This document shows, piece by piece, positions 10,660 through 19,357 of a stretch of 64,000 nucleotides of DNA. The translations under genes and the position numbers were made by a program. The notes under the pieces were generated by a model, which was given only the letters and a program-made list of their open reading frames with translations, was not told where the DNA came from and ran no database searches. The stretch comes from Nodosilinea sp. P-1105 (GTDB taxonomy: Bacteria; Cyanobacteriota; Cyanobacteriia; Phormidesmidales; Phormidesmidaceae): the NCBI RefSeq assembly GCF_012911975.1, contig NZ_SMDQ01000006.1:62001-126000 (forward strand). The letters are read 5' to 3'. Each line of letters opens with the position of its first letter. Positions within the stretch are counted from its first letter, which is position 1.

Positions 10660-11033
10660 GGTTAACAGAGATTAATCCAGAATAGTTTGAATTTTAGGCC
10701 CCCATGGCCAAAAAAATGGCCAAAAATTAATGAACTTGCCCTTTTTTAGCTTCTTTGGGAAAAGGCTAAATGGTCTACAGGATTACAGAAAAAGGAGACT
10801 AACCTGCTTACCCTTGCCATGAAGAGCTAGGTCCTGGTTGGCGATAGTTTTCCACAGATAAAGAAAACTTCACGTTCCCTTAAGATTTCCTGGGAAGCTT
10901 GTAGAGCAACTGTTCTAGGCATTTTGAGTCTAGAATGTCAAGATTTGCAACTCACTTATCCACAGGGATGGTTAAACCTGTGGATAAGTTCAAGGTGTGG
11001 CGGAAAGTTCTGTATGGTGGTTGAGACGATCGC
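10660..11033. promoter_or_regulatory. Intergenic region with a cluster of DnaA boxes (candidate origin or DnaA-controlled region)
   Basis: This 374-bp gap holds three exact DnaA-box 9-mers: TTTTCCACA at 10848-10856, TTATCCACA at 10956-10964, and the inverted TGTGGATAA at 10979-10987. The last two lie in a perfect inverted repeat with 12-bp arms (10955-10966 and 10977-10988) and a 10-bp loop. AT-richer sequence lies at about 10690-10790. In cyanobacteria such boxes mark oriC or DnaA-regulated promoters. No dnaA or dnaN gene is in view, so the role is inferred. Confidence 0.6.
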
Positions 11034-11597
11034 CTAAAGAGTAGCTAGCTTGTCGATAAAGGGTTTGGCCAAAAAGAAGCTGGCGATGGACTTGGCATCG
11101 ACGGCCTCCCCAGCCAAAATTGCTTTCTCTAGCTCCAAGGGGGTCAGCAAAACCACCTCTAGATCTTCATCGTCGTCTGTGGCGGGGGGAGAGGCGATCG
11201 CCGATAGATCGGTAGCCAAAAAAGCGTAAATAAGTTCGTCAGAATAACCAGGGGCCAGGGCAAAGTTACCAATGGGTAGCCAGGTGGCGGCGCTATAGCC
11301 GGTTTCTTCTTCAATTTCCCGCCGGATGGTATCGGCAGGGGTTTCATTCTCTTCCACGGTGCCCGCCGGAAACTCTAACAAACGCCCCATAACCGCAAAC
11401 CGGTACTGCCGCACCAACACCAGCTTGCCGTCGTCGGTGACGGGGACGGCCAGAGCCCCGCCGGGGTGGCGCACACATTCCCAGTCCCCTTCGGTTTTGT
11501 TCGGTAGCCGCAGCCGGTTGACTTCAAAGTCAAATTTGCGGCCTTCGTAAAACAGGCGACGCTTCAACAGTTGTGGCGGTTCTTGGCCCAGGGGCAT
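11034..11597 (-). CDS. Nudix hydrolase, ADP-ribose pyrophosphatase type
   Basis: Hydrolyses nucleoside diphosphates linked to another moiety, probably ADP-ribose. The Nudix box reads GTVEENETPADTIRREIEEE followed by TGY, fitting Gx5Ex7REUxEExGU. Further signs are VRQYRFAVMGRLLEFPAG before the box and the ADP-ribose-type continuation APGYSDELIYAFLA after it. I prefer the start at 11597 (MPLGQEPPQLLKRR) over 11633: the family normally begins close to PPQLL, and a TATAAT-like element on the minus strand at 11619-11624 falls between the two starts. The gene is divergent from nothing; folK and trxA lie upstream in the same direction. Confidence 0.9.
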   Translation of the reverse strand: MPLGQEPPQLLKRRLFYEGRKFDFEVNRLRLPNKTEGDWECVRHPGGALAVPVTDDGKLVLVRQYRFAVMGRLLEFPAGTVEENETPADTIRREIEEETGYSAATWLPIGNFALAPGYSDELIYAFLATDLSAIASPPATDDDEDLEVVLLTPLELEKAILAGEAVDAKSIASFFLAKPFIDKLATL

Positions 11598-11656
11598 AGG
11601 GATGACTCTGAAAAAAGAATTATAGACAGACAATGGGTCAACTTATTGTACTGCCT

Positions 11657-12148
11657 TTAGGGCGGGGCAATATCCAGGCGTCTGACGCCGGTCTGATCGA
11701 TAGCCTGGCTGAGGGTTTGCACTGTACGACCCGTGATTGGATCCACCCAGTCAGGGGCAATTTCGGCCAGCGGCACCAACACAAAGGCGCGATCGCGCAG
11801 ACGCGGATGGGGGACTTGCAAGCTGGGGGTGTCGATCACCTGCTGACCGTAGAACAGCAGGTCCAGGTCCAGGCTGCGGGGCCCCCAGCGTTCCCGGCGG
11901 ACTCGGCCAAACTGTTGCTCTATGTGCAGTAGGGTTTTGAGCAGGGCTGGGGGGGGCAGGGTGGTTTCCACCAGGGCGCAGGCGTTGATGTAGTCGGGTT
12001 GGGGAGGGCCGACGGGGGCGGTTTGGTACAGAGGAGACCGGGCCACCAGGCGTAAGTTGGGTGGGCGGTGCAGGGCTTGAAAAGCCGCCTCCAGGGTGCG
12101 CTGGGGGTTATTCAAGTTACTGCCTAGGGCGATCGCGCAAGCTACCAT
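11657..12148 (-). CDS. folK: 2-amino-4-hydroxy-6-hydroxymethyldihydropteridine pyrophosphokinase
   Basis: HPPK transfers pyrophosphate from ATP to 6-hydroxymethyl-7,8-dihydropterin in folate synthesis. Clear motifs are IALGSNLNNPQRTLEAA at the N-terminus, LYQTAPVGPPQPDYINACA, and the signature RWGPRSLDLDLLFYGQQ followed by VPHPRLRDRAFVLVPLAEI. I chose the ATG at 12148 (MVACAIALGSN); the ATG at 12169 would add seven residues. It lies 30 bp downstream of the thioredoxin gene on the same strand and may be co-transcribed with it. Confidence 0.95.
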   Translation of the reverse strand: MVACAIALGSNLNNPQRTLEAAFQALHRPPNLRLVARSPLYQTAPVGPPQPDYINACALVETTLPPPALLKTLLHIEQQFGRVRRERWGPRSLDLDLLFYGQQVIDTPSLQVPHPRLRDRAFVLVPLAEIAPDWVDPITGRTVQTLSQAIDQTGVRRLDIAPP

Positions 12149-12178
12149 GACTAACGTTCCATCTAGCATCAGCCCCCT

Positions 12179-12499
12179 TTAGCCCAACTGCTGCCGTAGT
12201 CGACCCACCAACTGTTCCGCGGCCAGTACTCCTTCGATCCGGTCGACCGGCTGCCCTGCCTTGAACAGCACCAGGGTAGGCAGGGCTTCAATCCGATGCT
12301 GAGATGCGATTTGAGGATATTTATCGGTGTCGATTTTGACGATTTTTAGCTGCCCTTTGAGCTGACTATTTACCTGGGCTAAAATGCCAGTCATCATCTG
12401 ACAGGGGCCGCACCAGGTGGCATAAAAATCTACCAAAACCGGCAAAGCGGAGCTGGTCAGCATCTCGTCAAAGCTATGAAACTGTTGTTTAGTTGCCAT
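12179..12499 (-). CDS. trxA: Thioredoxin
   Basis: A 106-residue thioredoxin with the redox motif in VDFYATWCGPCQMM, the buried Asp/Lys region VKIDTDKYPQIASQHRI and the cis-Pro loop ALPTLVLFKAGQPV. It reduces protein disulfides in the cytosol using electrons from thioredoxin reductase or ferredoxin. The N-terminus (MATKQQFHSFDEMLTSS) looks more like the y- or x-type thioredoxins of cyanobacteria than the m-type. The isoform assignment is uncertain; the activity is not. Confidence 0.93.
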   Translation of the reverse strand: MATKQQFHSFDEMLTSSALPVLVDFYATWCGPCQMMTGILAQVNSQLKGQLKIVKIDTDKYPQIASQHRIEALPTLVLFKAGQPVDRIEGVLAAEQLVGRLRQQLG

Positions 12500-12646
12500 C
12501 AGGGAGACTCTCCTAAATCGTTGACTTAAATTGGGGATGCTTTACCTTGGCAACGTCCCAATCCCAGAAAACAATGACACTCGTAACCGTCTCATCCAGA
12601 GCTTGCCGTTACTATGACCATAACTTAACCTGTCGTTATCAGGATC

Positions 12647-12898
12647 ATGGTACCGATGAACGTTGAATATCCCGACGATCGCCCCCTGACCCCAGAGGAA
12701 GCAGCTCACCTGGAGCATCTGAAAAAAACAGTGCAGGACGCCCTAGCAGACGGTAAATTATCCCAGGCTGAGCGGCAGACCATTGATAACCTAATCTATG
12801 CTGACCGCAAAGTCACTGTGGCTGAGCTACAGACAGTACGGCAAGCCATCCGAGAAAGCTTGGGCGATGCCGCCCTGGAGTACGACTGGCAGCCTTAG
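12647..12898 (+). CDS. Small conserved hypothetical protein
   Basis: An 83-residue acidic, mostly helical protein (LTPEEAAHLEHLKKTVQDAL; LSQAERQTIDNLIYADRKVT). It has no membrane segment. The repeated pattern A-D-G-K-L ... A-D-R-K-V resembles a pair of short helix-turn-helix units of the kind seen in small cyanobacterial proteins of unknown function. A second ATG at 12656 is equally plausible as the start. It is divergent from trxA. No function can be assigned. Confidence 0.65.
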   Translation: MVPMNVEYPDDRPLTPEEAAHLEHLKKTVQDALADGKLSQAERQTIDNLIYADRKVTVAELQTVRQAIRESLGDAALEYDWQP

Positions 12899-12926
12899 GC
12901 GGCTTCTGGACAACTTACTCCCTAAT

Positions 12927-12943
12927 GGTGGGCAGTGCCCACC
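12927..12943. repeat. Hairpin-forming dispersed repeat (GGTGGGCA/TGCCCACC)
   Basis: GGTGGGCA and TGCCCACC pair over 8 bp around a single base, followed by CTACG. The same hairpin occurs at 29521-29537, and a 7-bp variant with CGTAG on the other side occurs at 62060-62076. This is a short dispersed palindrome of the REP kind common in cyanobacterial intergenic DNA; here it could also act as a weak terminator for the small gene just upstream. Confidence 0.7.
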
Positions 12944-13006
12944 CTACGGTGGTTGCAGTCGCCGGATAGAGCAGGGAGGGGATTTCGGACACTTCCCTAG
13001 GGCTAG

Positions 13007-13867
13007 CTAGACCGCCACCTGGCGTAGGAACTTATCCAGGGCTGCCGCCACCTTCTCGGCCCAGTCTTCCTGGGCATAGTGCCCTACCTGGTCGAGGGTT
13101 TGCAGTTCCCCATTGGGCAGAGTATTCACATAGTCCTCCACCAGGCTGACGGGCAGCCAGGGGTCGCTGGTGCCCCAGAGCAGCAGGGTGGGATGATCCC
13201 ACTGCCTTAGGCCAGCTTCCAGGGCTGCACTAACCTTGGGCAGGTCTAGACGCCGCACTGTTGTCATTAGCGCCCGACCCACATCAGAACTTTGCAGGAA
13301 TGGACGCCGGTACACATCCAGATCGGCATCATCCACCTGGTAAGGACCGGCCCCCTCTAGGGTGCGATCCACCAGGAGCGGATCCTGGGTGATCATGTCT
13401 CCGGCTAGGGGTAACCCCATCTGACGAATTTTCCAGGGTAGCTTAGCGGTGGCCCAGATGGGGCTGTTGATGATGGCCAGACGATCGACCCGGTCAGGGT
13501 TGGCTAAGGCATATTGAATACCGACTGAGCCTAAAAACCCCTGGGCCACCAGGTGAACGGTGGGTAGCTCTAGGGCATCCATGAACCCCGCCAGGGCGTC
13601 CATCAAGGCCGCTGGGGTGTACGCAAAGTCGCGCTTGTCGGGTTTCTCGGAAAAGCCGTGTCCCAACCAGTCGGGGGCAATGGTGGGAAACCCCTGTTGA
13701 GCTAAGGTCGGCATTACTTGCCGCCAGCTATAGCTTTGGGAAACTAGACCATGCAGCAGCAGGACCGGCAACCGCTGACGATCCCCCGGGGGGGACAGTT
13801 CGCGATAAAACCAAGTAAACCCGTTAACCAAGACAGTTTTTTCGGCGATCGCATCGGTGGCAGCCAT
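13007..13867 (-). CDS. Alpha/beta hydrolase-fold protein lacking the usual nucleophile
   Basis: Alpha/beta hydrolase fold with the oxyanion loop LLLHGLVSQSYSWR, DWLGHGFSEKPDK, a candidate acid in LLLWGTSDPWLP and a candidate His in DQVGHYAQEDW. At the nucleophile elbow the sequence is VHLVAQGFLGS, where family members normally read G-x-S-x-G; the Ser position is Gly. It may therefore be a non-hydrolytic or non-canonical member. I start it at ATG 13867 (MAATDAIAEKTVLVNG) rather than 13891. It is close to the upstream SpoIID-like gene on the same strand. Confidence 0.8.
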   Translation of the reverse strand: MAATDAIAEKTVLVNGFTWFYRELSPPGDRQRLPVLLLHGLVSQSYSWRQVMPTLAQQGFPTIAPDWLGHGFSEKPDKRDFAYTPAALMDALAGFMDALELPTVHLVAQGFLGSVGIQYALANPDRVDRLAIINSPIWATAKLPWKIRQMGLPLAGDMITQDPLLVDRTLEGAGPYQVDDADLDVYRRPFLQSSDVGRALMTTVRRLDLPKVSAALEAGLRQWDHPTLLLWGTSDPWLPVSLVEDYVNTLPNGELQTLDQVGHYAQEDWAEKVAAALDKFLRQVAV

Positions 13868-13925
13868 ACCCTTACCCTCAACCCAGCGCATTGAGCTTAC
13901 AGCCCTGGCTGATCCTAAGGCAAGG

Positions 13926-15086
13926 TTAAGGCAGCTCAGCCAGTCGCAAGCTGGACAGGGTAGTGCCCTGATAGTAGTGGGACAGAATCTGTGAATAGGC
14001 GTAGCCCTGCATGGCTAAATTTCGGGCACCCCACTGGCTCATGCCAATGCCGTGGCCATAGCCACGACCATCCACCCGAATCGTATCCCCCTGTACAGAA
14101 ATGGAAAACAAGGTGCTGCGTAACCCCAGGGCCTGGCGCAGTTCCACCCCAGTCAATACCCGACTGCCATTTGTGCCCTGCAGCCGCATGGACACCACCC
14201 GCCCTCGGGGAGTAGTCCGCTCGGTGACCACCGATTGTAGCCGACCAATGCCGGTCACCCGCTGGCTAAACTGCTGAGCCGAAAAGGTCTCTGACCACTG
14301 AAACACGGGCGCATCCTGGTCAAAATCCACCACGCTACGGAGGTAGGGCCGGGGACTTTGCCAAACATCTTCCACGTTTTCGGTGTACCCCCCAGAAGAG
14401 GAGTGAAACGCCGCTTCAATAATTTGATTGCCGTAGGTGAGCACCTGTCCCCGGGTTGCATCTACAGCGGCTATGGTGGATGCCGCTTCCGAGGCCAACC
14501 CCTTATACACCTGGTGGGCCGTGGTACCCCCCAGGTCATAGGGGGCATTTTGGGTGCGCTGACGGCGATTCAGGGCGTAGGAGCGAGCAGCGACCGCCTG
14601 GGCCTTGAGCGCCTCTTGGGGCCAGCTGGCGGGCATTTCAGCCCCCAATACGCTGTACAGGTAAGCTTCTAGGTCAACCCAGTTTATCGCAGTCACTTTG
14701 CCGCCGGTGGGCACCACCAGTACCCGACCCCGATACCAGGCATCGTTAATAAAGACATAGCCCCCATTGGCGGGTTCTACCCAAAAAGACTGACCTTGCC
14801 AGTCGGCCAGTCGCAGCCCCCCAGGGGCAGGGGTGACGGTAATGGCTCTGCCCTGGGGAATTTGCCCCACCCCCTGGCCCGCCCCATTGCGCACGGTGGC
14901 CGGAGTGGAGCTACCGACTGTGACTTGACTGCGGCGATCACTGATGGCTACCCGCATTTCCACCGCAGCCTGTACCGGCAGGGCCACCAGCCACCACATC
15001 ACAGACAGACTGACGCTGCACTTGAGCAACAACAGTGAGCGACCAAACAAAAGCCCTGACAGGCGCTGCTTAAGGGATTGAGCCAT
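13926..15086 (-). CDS. SpoIID/LytB domain protein (secreted)
   Basis: After a signal-anchor segment (LLLLKCSVSLSVMWWLVALP, ending PVQA) the protein carries a SpoIID/LytB domain. Its hallmarks are LEAYLYSVLGAEMPASWPQE, LKAQAVAARSYALNR, HSSSGGYTENVEDVWQSPRP and GYGHGIGMSQWGARNLAMQG. Bacillus SpoIID is a lytic transglycosylase acting on stem-less glycan strands; cyanobacterial homologues are probably cell-wall remodelling enzymes in the periplasm. The start at 15086 (MAQSLKQRLSG) places the signal peptide correctly; a start at 15131 is possible but less likely. Confidence 0.88.
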   Translation of the reverse strand: MAQSLKQRLSGLLFGRSLLLLKCSVSLSVMWWLVALPVQAAVEMRVAISDRRSQVTVGSSTPATVRNGAGQGVGQIPQGRAITVTPAPGGLRLADWQGQSFWVEPANGGYVFINDAWYRGRVLVVPTGGKVTAINWVDLEAYLYSVLGAEMPASWPQEALKAQAVAARSYALNRRQRTQNAPYDLGGTTAHQVYKGLASEAASTIAAVDATRGQVLTYGNQIIEAAFHSSSGGYTENVEDVWQSPRPYLRSVVDFDQDAPVFQWSETFSAQQFSQRVTGIGRLQSVVTERTTPRGRVVSMRLQGTNGSRVLTGVELRQALGLRSTLFSISVQGDTIRVDGRGYGHGIGMSQWGARNLAMQGYAYSQILSHYYQGTTLSSLRLAELP

Positions 15087-15421
15087 GGGTTTTACGGTAA
15101 GTACTGGAGCAGAAACGAAACAACGAGACAATTACTCAGCCACCAAATAGCGTCTCCAACCTTAGCATCGATAGTCAAATCTGGCGCTAGGGGTGACACT
15201 AAACCTCTAGAGACGGTGGAAGGCTACCAATAGTTGCTGAGGGTAGACGATCTCCCGATTGACCCGTCACAATTTCCCTAGAACGCTGGTCAAGATCTCG
15301 GGGCAGCCCCCTGGGATGCCTGGAGAATCACAGTCAATGACGCTAAAAGCCCTGGGATGCCTGATGGACTGAACCAAGGTTCTGGGGATCAACTGCCGAA
15401 TACCCGAAGGAGACGATCACC

Positions 15422-17500
15422 ATGAAGTGGCTCAAGTATGTGGCCATTGGCCTGCTCATTCCTCTGATGGTGATAGGTTTGAGCCCCAGAGGGGTAAGCC
15501 AGGACACCCCCGTCCCCGCCGCTGATTCCCCCTGGGATGGGGAAACCGCCCCGCCCTTAATTGAGCGAGAGCTGTTTTTCAGTGATCCCCAAATTGCCAA
15601 TTCCCAGCTCTCTCCGGAAGGGGATTGGCTAGCCTTTCAGCGCCCGCTAGATGGGGTGATGAATGTGTGGGTGAAGGGGTTAGACGACGACTTTGACGCA
15701 GCCCAACCGATTACCGCCGATACCCAGAGCCCGATTTTGGACTATGCCTGGAGCCGGGACGGCCAGTCGATGCTCTACATTCAGGACCGAGATGGAGATG
15801 AAAATTTCCGTATCTATGCCGTGGACCCGGCCGCGGCTTTGGCTGAGGCCGGGCTGGAGGCGGCTACCCTGGATCTGACCCCGTTTGATGGGGTACAGGC
15901 CCGAATTTATGCTCGCCCCAAACAGACCCCCAACCAGATTATTGTCGGTCTGAATGACCGCGATCCGGCCCTCCACGATGTCTACCGCCTGGATATCACC
16001 ACCGGAGAGCGGCAGTTGCTTAAGCAAAACGACCAGAATGTGGCGGGCTGGGTCACTGACCTGGAGGGCAACCTGCGTCTGGCGGTGCGAGAAACAGGGG
16101 ATGGCAGCACTGAAATCCTGACCATCCAGGGGGACAACCTGGAGCCGGTCTACACCTGTACCTTTGAGGAAACCTGCTACCCCCTGCGTTTTCAGCCTGA
16201 GGGCGATCGCGTTTACCTGGTCAGTAACCGGGGTGACGATGTTGATCTCAGCCAGTTACTGGTGCTGGATCTAACCACCGGGGAGACCACCCTGGTGGAT
16301 CAAGACCCTGAGCAGGCCGTGGACTTTGGCTCTGCCATTTTCTCTGAGACCACGGACGAACTGTTAGCCACGGTCTATACCGGCGATCGCCAGCGCATCT
16401 ATCCCCAAACCGATGCCTTTGCCCAAGAACTGGAAACCTTGCAGGCGGCCCTGCCAGAGGGCAATCTCAGCTTGCGGCCGGAAACCGACGATGGTCGGCT
16501 GCGGTTAGTAGTCAACCAGCGGGATGTTGACCCGGGTACCGTCTACCTGTTCCACCGGGACACGGGTGAGTTAGCTAAGCTCTATGACAGCCGCCCAGAC
16601 CTGCCCACTGAACATCTGGCGCCCATGGAGCCGATCCGCTATACCGCCCGAGATGGGGTAGAGATTCCTGGCTACATCACCGTTCCGCTCGGGATTGACA
16701 GCCCCCGCAATCTGCCCACGGTGGTGCTGCCCCACGGCGGCCCCTGGGTGCGGGATACCTGGGGCTATCGGGGCCAGGTGCAGTTTCTGGCCAACCGAGG
16801 CTACGTGGTGTTTCAGCCTAACTTTCGGGGCTCTAGCGGCTTTGGCAAGGCTTTTCTGAATGCCGGTAACCGCCAGTGGGGCACTGGGGTGATGCAGCAT
16901 GACATTACCGATGGGGTGCAGTTTTTGATTGATCAAGGGATTGCCGACCCCGATCGGATTGGCATCTATGGCGCTTCCTATGGCGGCTATGCCACCCTGG
17001 CCGGCCTGGCCTTTACCCCCGATCTCTATGCCGCTGGGGTGTCGATGGTGGGGCCATCGAACCTGCTGACCTTTATTAACTCGGTGCCTCCCTACTGGGG
17101 GCCGGTGCGGCAAATTTTGCTGCAGCGGGTGGGGGATCCTAATGATCCGGCTGACCGCGATCGCCTCAAGGCCCAATCCCCCCTGTTTTCTGCGGACCAG
17201 ATCCGGGCACCCCTGCTGGTGATTCAGGGGGCAAACGACCCGCGGGTGGTGCAGGCCGAGTCGGACCAGATTGTTGCCAAGCTGCGGGATCTGGGTCGGC
17301 AGATTGAGTATCTGGTGGCCCCGGACGAAGGCCATGGCCTGGTGCAGGAAACCAATCGTCTAGCCGCGATCGTGGCCCTAGAGCAGTTTCTGGGGCAGCA
17401 CTTGAATGGGCGAGTGCAGGATTCGATCAGCCCCGAGGTGGCGGCTCGTCTGGAAATGCTGACGGTAGATGTCGACAGTGTTACGGTCCCAGAGGCGTAG
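15422..17500 (+). CDS. Secreted S9-family prolyl oligopeptidase-type peptidase
   Basis: A 692-residue protein with a signal peptide (residues 1-27), an N-terminal beta-propeller region (repeated DGQSMLYIQDRDGDE-like blades) and a C-terminal alpha/beta hydrolase peptidase domain. The nucleophile elbow is IYGASYGGYATLAGL, preceded by VVLPHGGPWVRDTWGY. The acid is probably the Asp in IQGANDPRVV and the His is in DEGHGLVQETN. This is the acylaminoacyl/dipeptidyl-peptidase layout. It is preceded by AAGGAGACG, a plausible ribosome site. Periplasmic peptide turnover is the likely role. Confidence 0.93.
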   Translation: MKWLKYVAIGLLIPLMVIGLSPRGVSQDTPVPAADSPWDGETAPPLIERELFFSDPQIANSQLSPEGDWLAFQRPLDGVMNVWVKGLDDDFDAAQPITADTQSPILDYAWSRDGQSMLYIQDRDGDENFRIYAVDPAAALAEAGLEAATLDLTPFDGVQARIYARPKQTPNQIIVGLNDRDPALHDVYRLDITTGERQLLKQNDQNVAGWVTDLEGNLRLAVRETGDGSTEILTIQGDNLEPVYTCTFEETCYPLRFQPEGDRVYLVSNRGDDVDLSQLLVLDLTTGETTLVDQDPEQAVDFGSAIFSETTDELLATVYTGDRQRIYPQTDAFAQELETLQAALPEGNLSLRPETDDGRLRLVVNQRDVDPGTVYLFHRDTGELAKLYDSRPDLPTEHLAPMEPIRYTARDGVEIPGYITVPLGIDSPRNLPTVVLPHGGPWVRDTWGYRGQVQFLANRGYVVFQPNFRGSSGFGKAFLNAGNRQWGTGVMQHDITDGVQFLIDQGIADPDRIGIYGASYGGYATLAGLAFTPDLYAAGVSMVGPSNLLTFINSVPPYWGPVRQILLQRVGDPNDPADRDRLKAQSPLFSADQIRAPLLVIQGANDPRVVQAESDQIVAKLRDLGRQIEYLVAPDEGHGLVQETNRLAAIVALEQFLGQHLNGRVQDSISPEVAARLEMLTVDVDSVTVPEA

Positions 17501-17510
17501 GGGGGAAAGG

Positions 17511-17702
17511 CAGAAGGCGGAAGACGGAAGACGGAAGACGGAAGACGGAAGAGACGGAAGGCGGAAGGCGGAAGGCGGAAGACGGAAGACGGAAGACGGA
17601 AGAGACGGAAGACGGAAGACGGAAGACGGAAGACGGAAGACGGAAGACGGAAGACGGAAGACGGAAGACGGAAGACGGAAGAGACGGAAGACGAAAGGCG
17701 GT
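17511..17702. repeat. Heptanucleotide tandem repeat (GGAAGAC/GGAAGGC)
   Basis: About 190 bp directly after the peptidase stop codon consists of a 7-bp unit GGAAGAC or GGAAGGC, broken three times by a shortened GAGAC unit. Both strands are open in some frames, giving spurious RKTEDG and PSSVFRL repeats. Heptamer repeats of this kind are typical of cyanobacterial intergenic DNA and vary in copy number by slippage. Confidence 0.95.
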
Positions 17703-17823
17703 AGAGCTTTGCTCGTGCGTAGCAGGCGGAAGAGGATGGGAACGGAGGGGTGCCCGCTCGCGAAGCGTTCCGCAGGCAAGGGCACCCCTCCGAGGAGGGG
17801 ATGTTGAGACTTCCTGCCTAAGA

Positions 17824-17863
17824 CTTTCCTGATCCCGAACTGGACTTGGATCTGGTTTATAAC
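17824..17863 (-). repeat. Copy of a dispersed AAACCAGATCC repeat overlapping the amidase stop codon
   Basis: The minus strand reads TAAACCAGATCCAAGTCCAG, the same core as at 28016, 35893 and 36174. The copy covers the stop codon of the amidase gene, so it may be the source of that gene's current 3' end. Confidence 0.7.
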
Positions 17864-19215
17864 AAACCGGCTGATTCGTAGAGGCGGCGCATAAAGGCCA
17901 GAATCTTGCTGCCGTATTCCATGTCGTTGCTCCAGCGACCGCTGAGTTGTTGTACCAGGGGGGCAATGCCCCGGCGCACAAACTGAAACCGGGGGTCAAC
18001 CTGACGTTGCACCAGGGGCTCCAGGCCGCCATAGGCCTTGAGATGCTGAATTTGGGCCCGTACCCCCACCCGAGCACTGGGGAATGAGGCTCCTTCCATG
18101 CCGCCGGTGGGGGAACCAACGCCGCCAAAGTTATTTTGAGACGGTTTGAGACTACCGCCGAAGCTGAGGGCGTTGGTTTCTACCAGCATTTGACAAAAAG
18201 CGACATCGTGATTGACCCCTTCGATCGCGGCTTCTTCCCGATAGAGTTTGGGCAAATCTCGGTACTGATTAACCGCAGACTCGTTGACACTTTTGAGGAA
18301 CATCAGCAACTGCACCTCTGAGGTGGCACCGTTGGCAATGAGGCGATCTAAGGTGCCGGGGCACACCTGACCCCCTAGACGCGATCGCAGCAGAACCGTG
18401 CGGGTACTGGCGTCCCAGCCCACGGAAATGCCGTAGTTACGCAGGTCGATGGCTTTGATGTAAACCACGTTGGCGTAGCGAATGCGGGTAACATTGGCCG
18501 TCTCCAGGCTGACCCCTAAGACATCGGCCAGATCAATGGGGACATAGGAGTTGCTATTCACTAAGATGCCGGTTTCCTGGTAAGCGGCCCCATTCACCTT
18601 GATACCGATTTCCGGATAGGTACCAGGCGGGAGTTCAGGTGCCTGGGAGGAGTTGACAGCCCGGCTCCAGGAGGCGAGCCCATCGGCCAACCCCAAGGCC
18701 AGGTCACGGCGCCGGTTTTGAATCAGATTTAAATCTTGAGGATTGGTCAGGTACCCCAATTCCATTAATAGAGAGGGGCAGGTGACATTGCGCAAAAAAG
18801 CCATGCTGCCAGTGGGCGAGTCGGTGTCGGGTTTGACCCCCCGACTGCGCAACTCTGGCACCCGCCGCAGCAGGGCCAGCAACACCAGTTCAGCGTGGGT
18901 GCGGCGAGTGTCATTTCTGGCGATATAAAACGCCGTGGTACCCCGTACTGAGGTATCACTGTGAGCCCCGGCATGGATCTCCAGGGCAACGTCCTGGGGA
19001 CGGCAGCGGGCATTGATCCAGGCTATGGTTTGGGCGGCACTGAGATCATCGGGCACCGATAGGACTGACAACCCCCGCGATCGCAGTTCCGCCACCACCA
19101 AATCCCGCACTTGAATCATCTCTGCGGCTTCGGTGGTTTCGGGCAATACGGCCCCCGGATCGAGGACGCCATCTTCATAGCCGCCGTGGCCAGCCGAAAT
19201 AAAAATCTGTGGCAT
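17857..19215 (-). CDS. Bifunctional N-acetylmuramoyl-L-alanine amidase / glucosaminidase-like cell-wall hydrolase
   Basis: A 452-residue protein. Residues 1-190 form an Amidase_3 domain with zinc-ligand regions FISAGHGGYEDG, ALEIHAGAHSDTS and the catalytic Glu in SLLMELGYLTNP. Residues about 195-290 look like a copper-amine-oxidase-N1-like beta domain (GIKVNGAAYQETGILVNSN). Residues about 300-452 are a FlgJ/glucosaminidase-type domain (EGVNHDVAFCQMLVETNALS, NNFGGVGSPTGG). Together these would cleave both the peptide stem and the glycan. No signal peptide is visible, so export would need another route. The combination suggests a role in cell separation or wall remodelling. Confidence 0.88.
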   Translation of the reverse strand: MPQIFISAGHGGYEDGVLDPGAVLPETTEAAEMIQVRDLVVAELRSRGLSVLSVPDDLSAAQTIAWINARCRPQDVALEIHAGAHSDTSVRGTTAFYIARNDTRRTHAELVLLALLRRVPELRSRGVKPDTDSPTGSMAFLRNVTCPSLLMELGYLTNPQDLNLIQNRRRDLALGLADGLASWSRAVNSSQAPELPPGTYPEIGIKVNGAAYQETGILVNSNSYVPIDLADVLGVSLETANVTRIRYANVVYIKAIDLRNYGISVGWDASTRTVLLRSRLGGQVCPGTLDRLIANGATSEVQLLMFLKSVNESAVNQYRDLPKLYREEAAIEGVNHDVAFCQMLVETNALSFGGSLKPSQNNFGGVGSPTGGMEGASFPSARVGVRAQIQHLKAYGGLEPLVQRQVDPRFQFVRRGIAPLVQQLSGRWSNDMEYGSKILAFMRRLYESAGLL

Positions 19216-19357
19216 GCTGAGCAGAATGGTGAGACTACCTGGCCAGAATCATACCTGTGAAACGCTTCGCTGGTTAGGGTTAACCTAAATTAACGCCGAT
19301 TTTGGCTCAAGTCGACCACATCAGGGCAGCGCCTTAAAGTTGATATCCAGCGGTAGC

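Noticed and set aside
17511-17702. The heptamer array as a CRISPR array
   Set aside because: Units are contiguous 7-mers without spacers; no cas genes are in the window, and no repeat-spacer pattern was seen anywhere.
17469-18128. Long open frames with RKTEDG or PSSVFRL repeats over the heptamer array
   Set aside because: They are produced by a 7-bp repeat open in several frames on both strands, overlap the real peptidase and amidase genes, and have no start signals or family resemblance.
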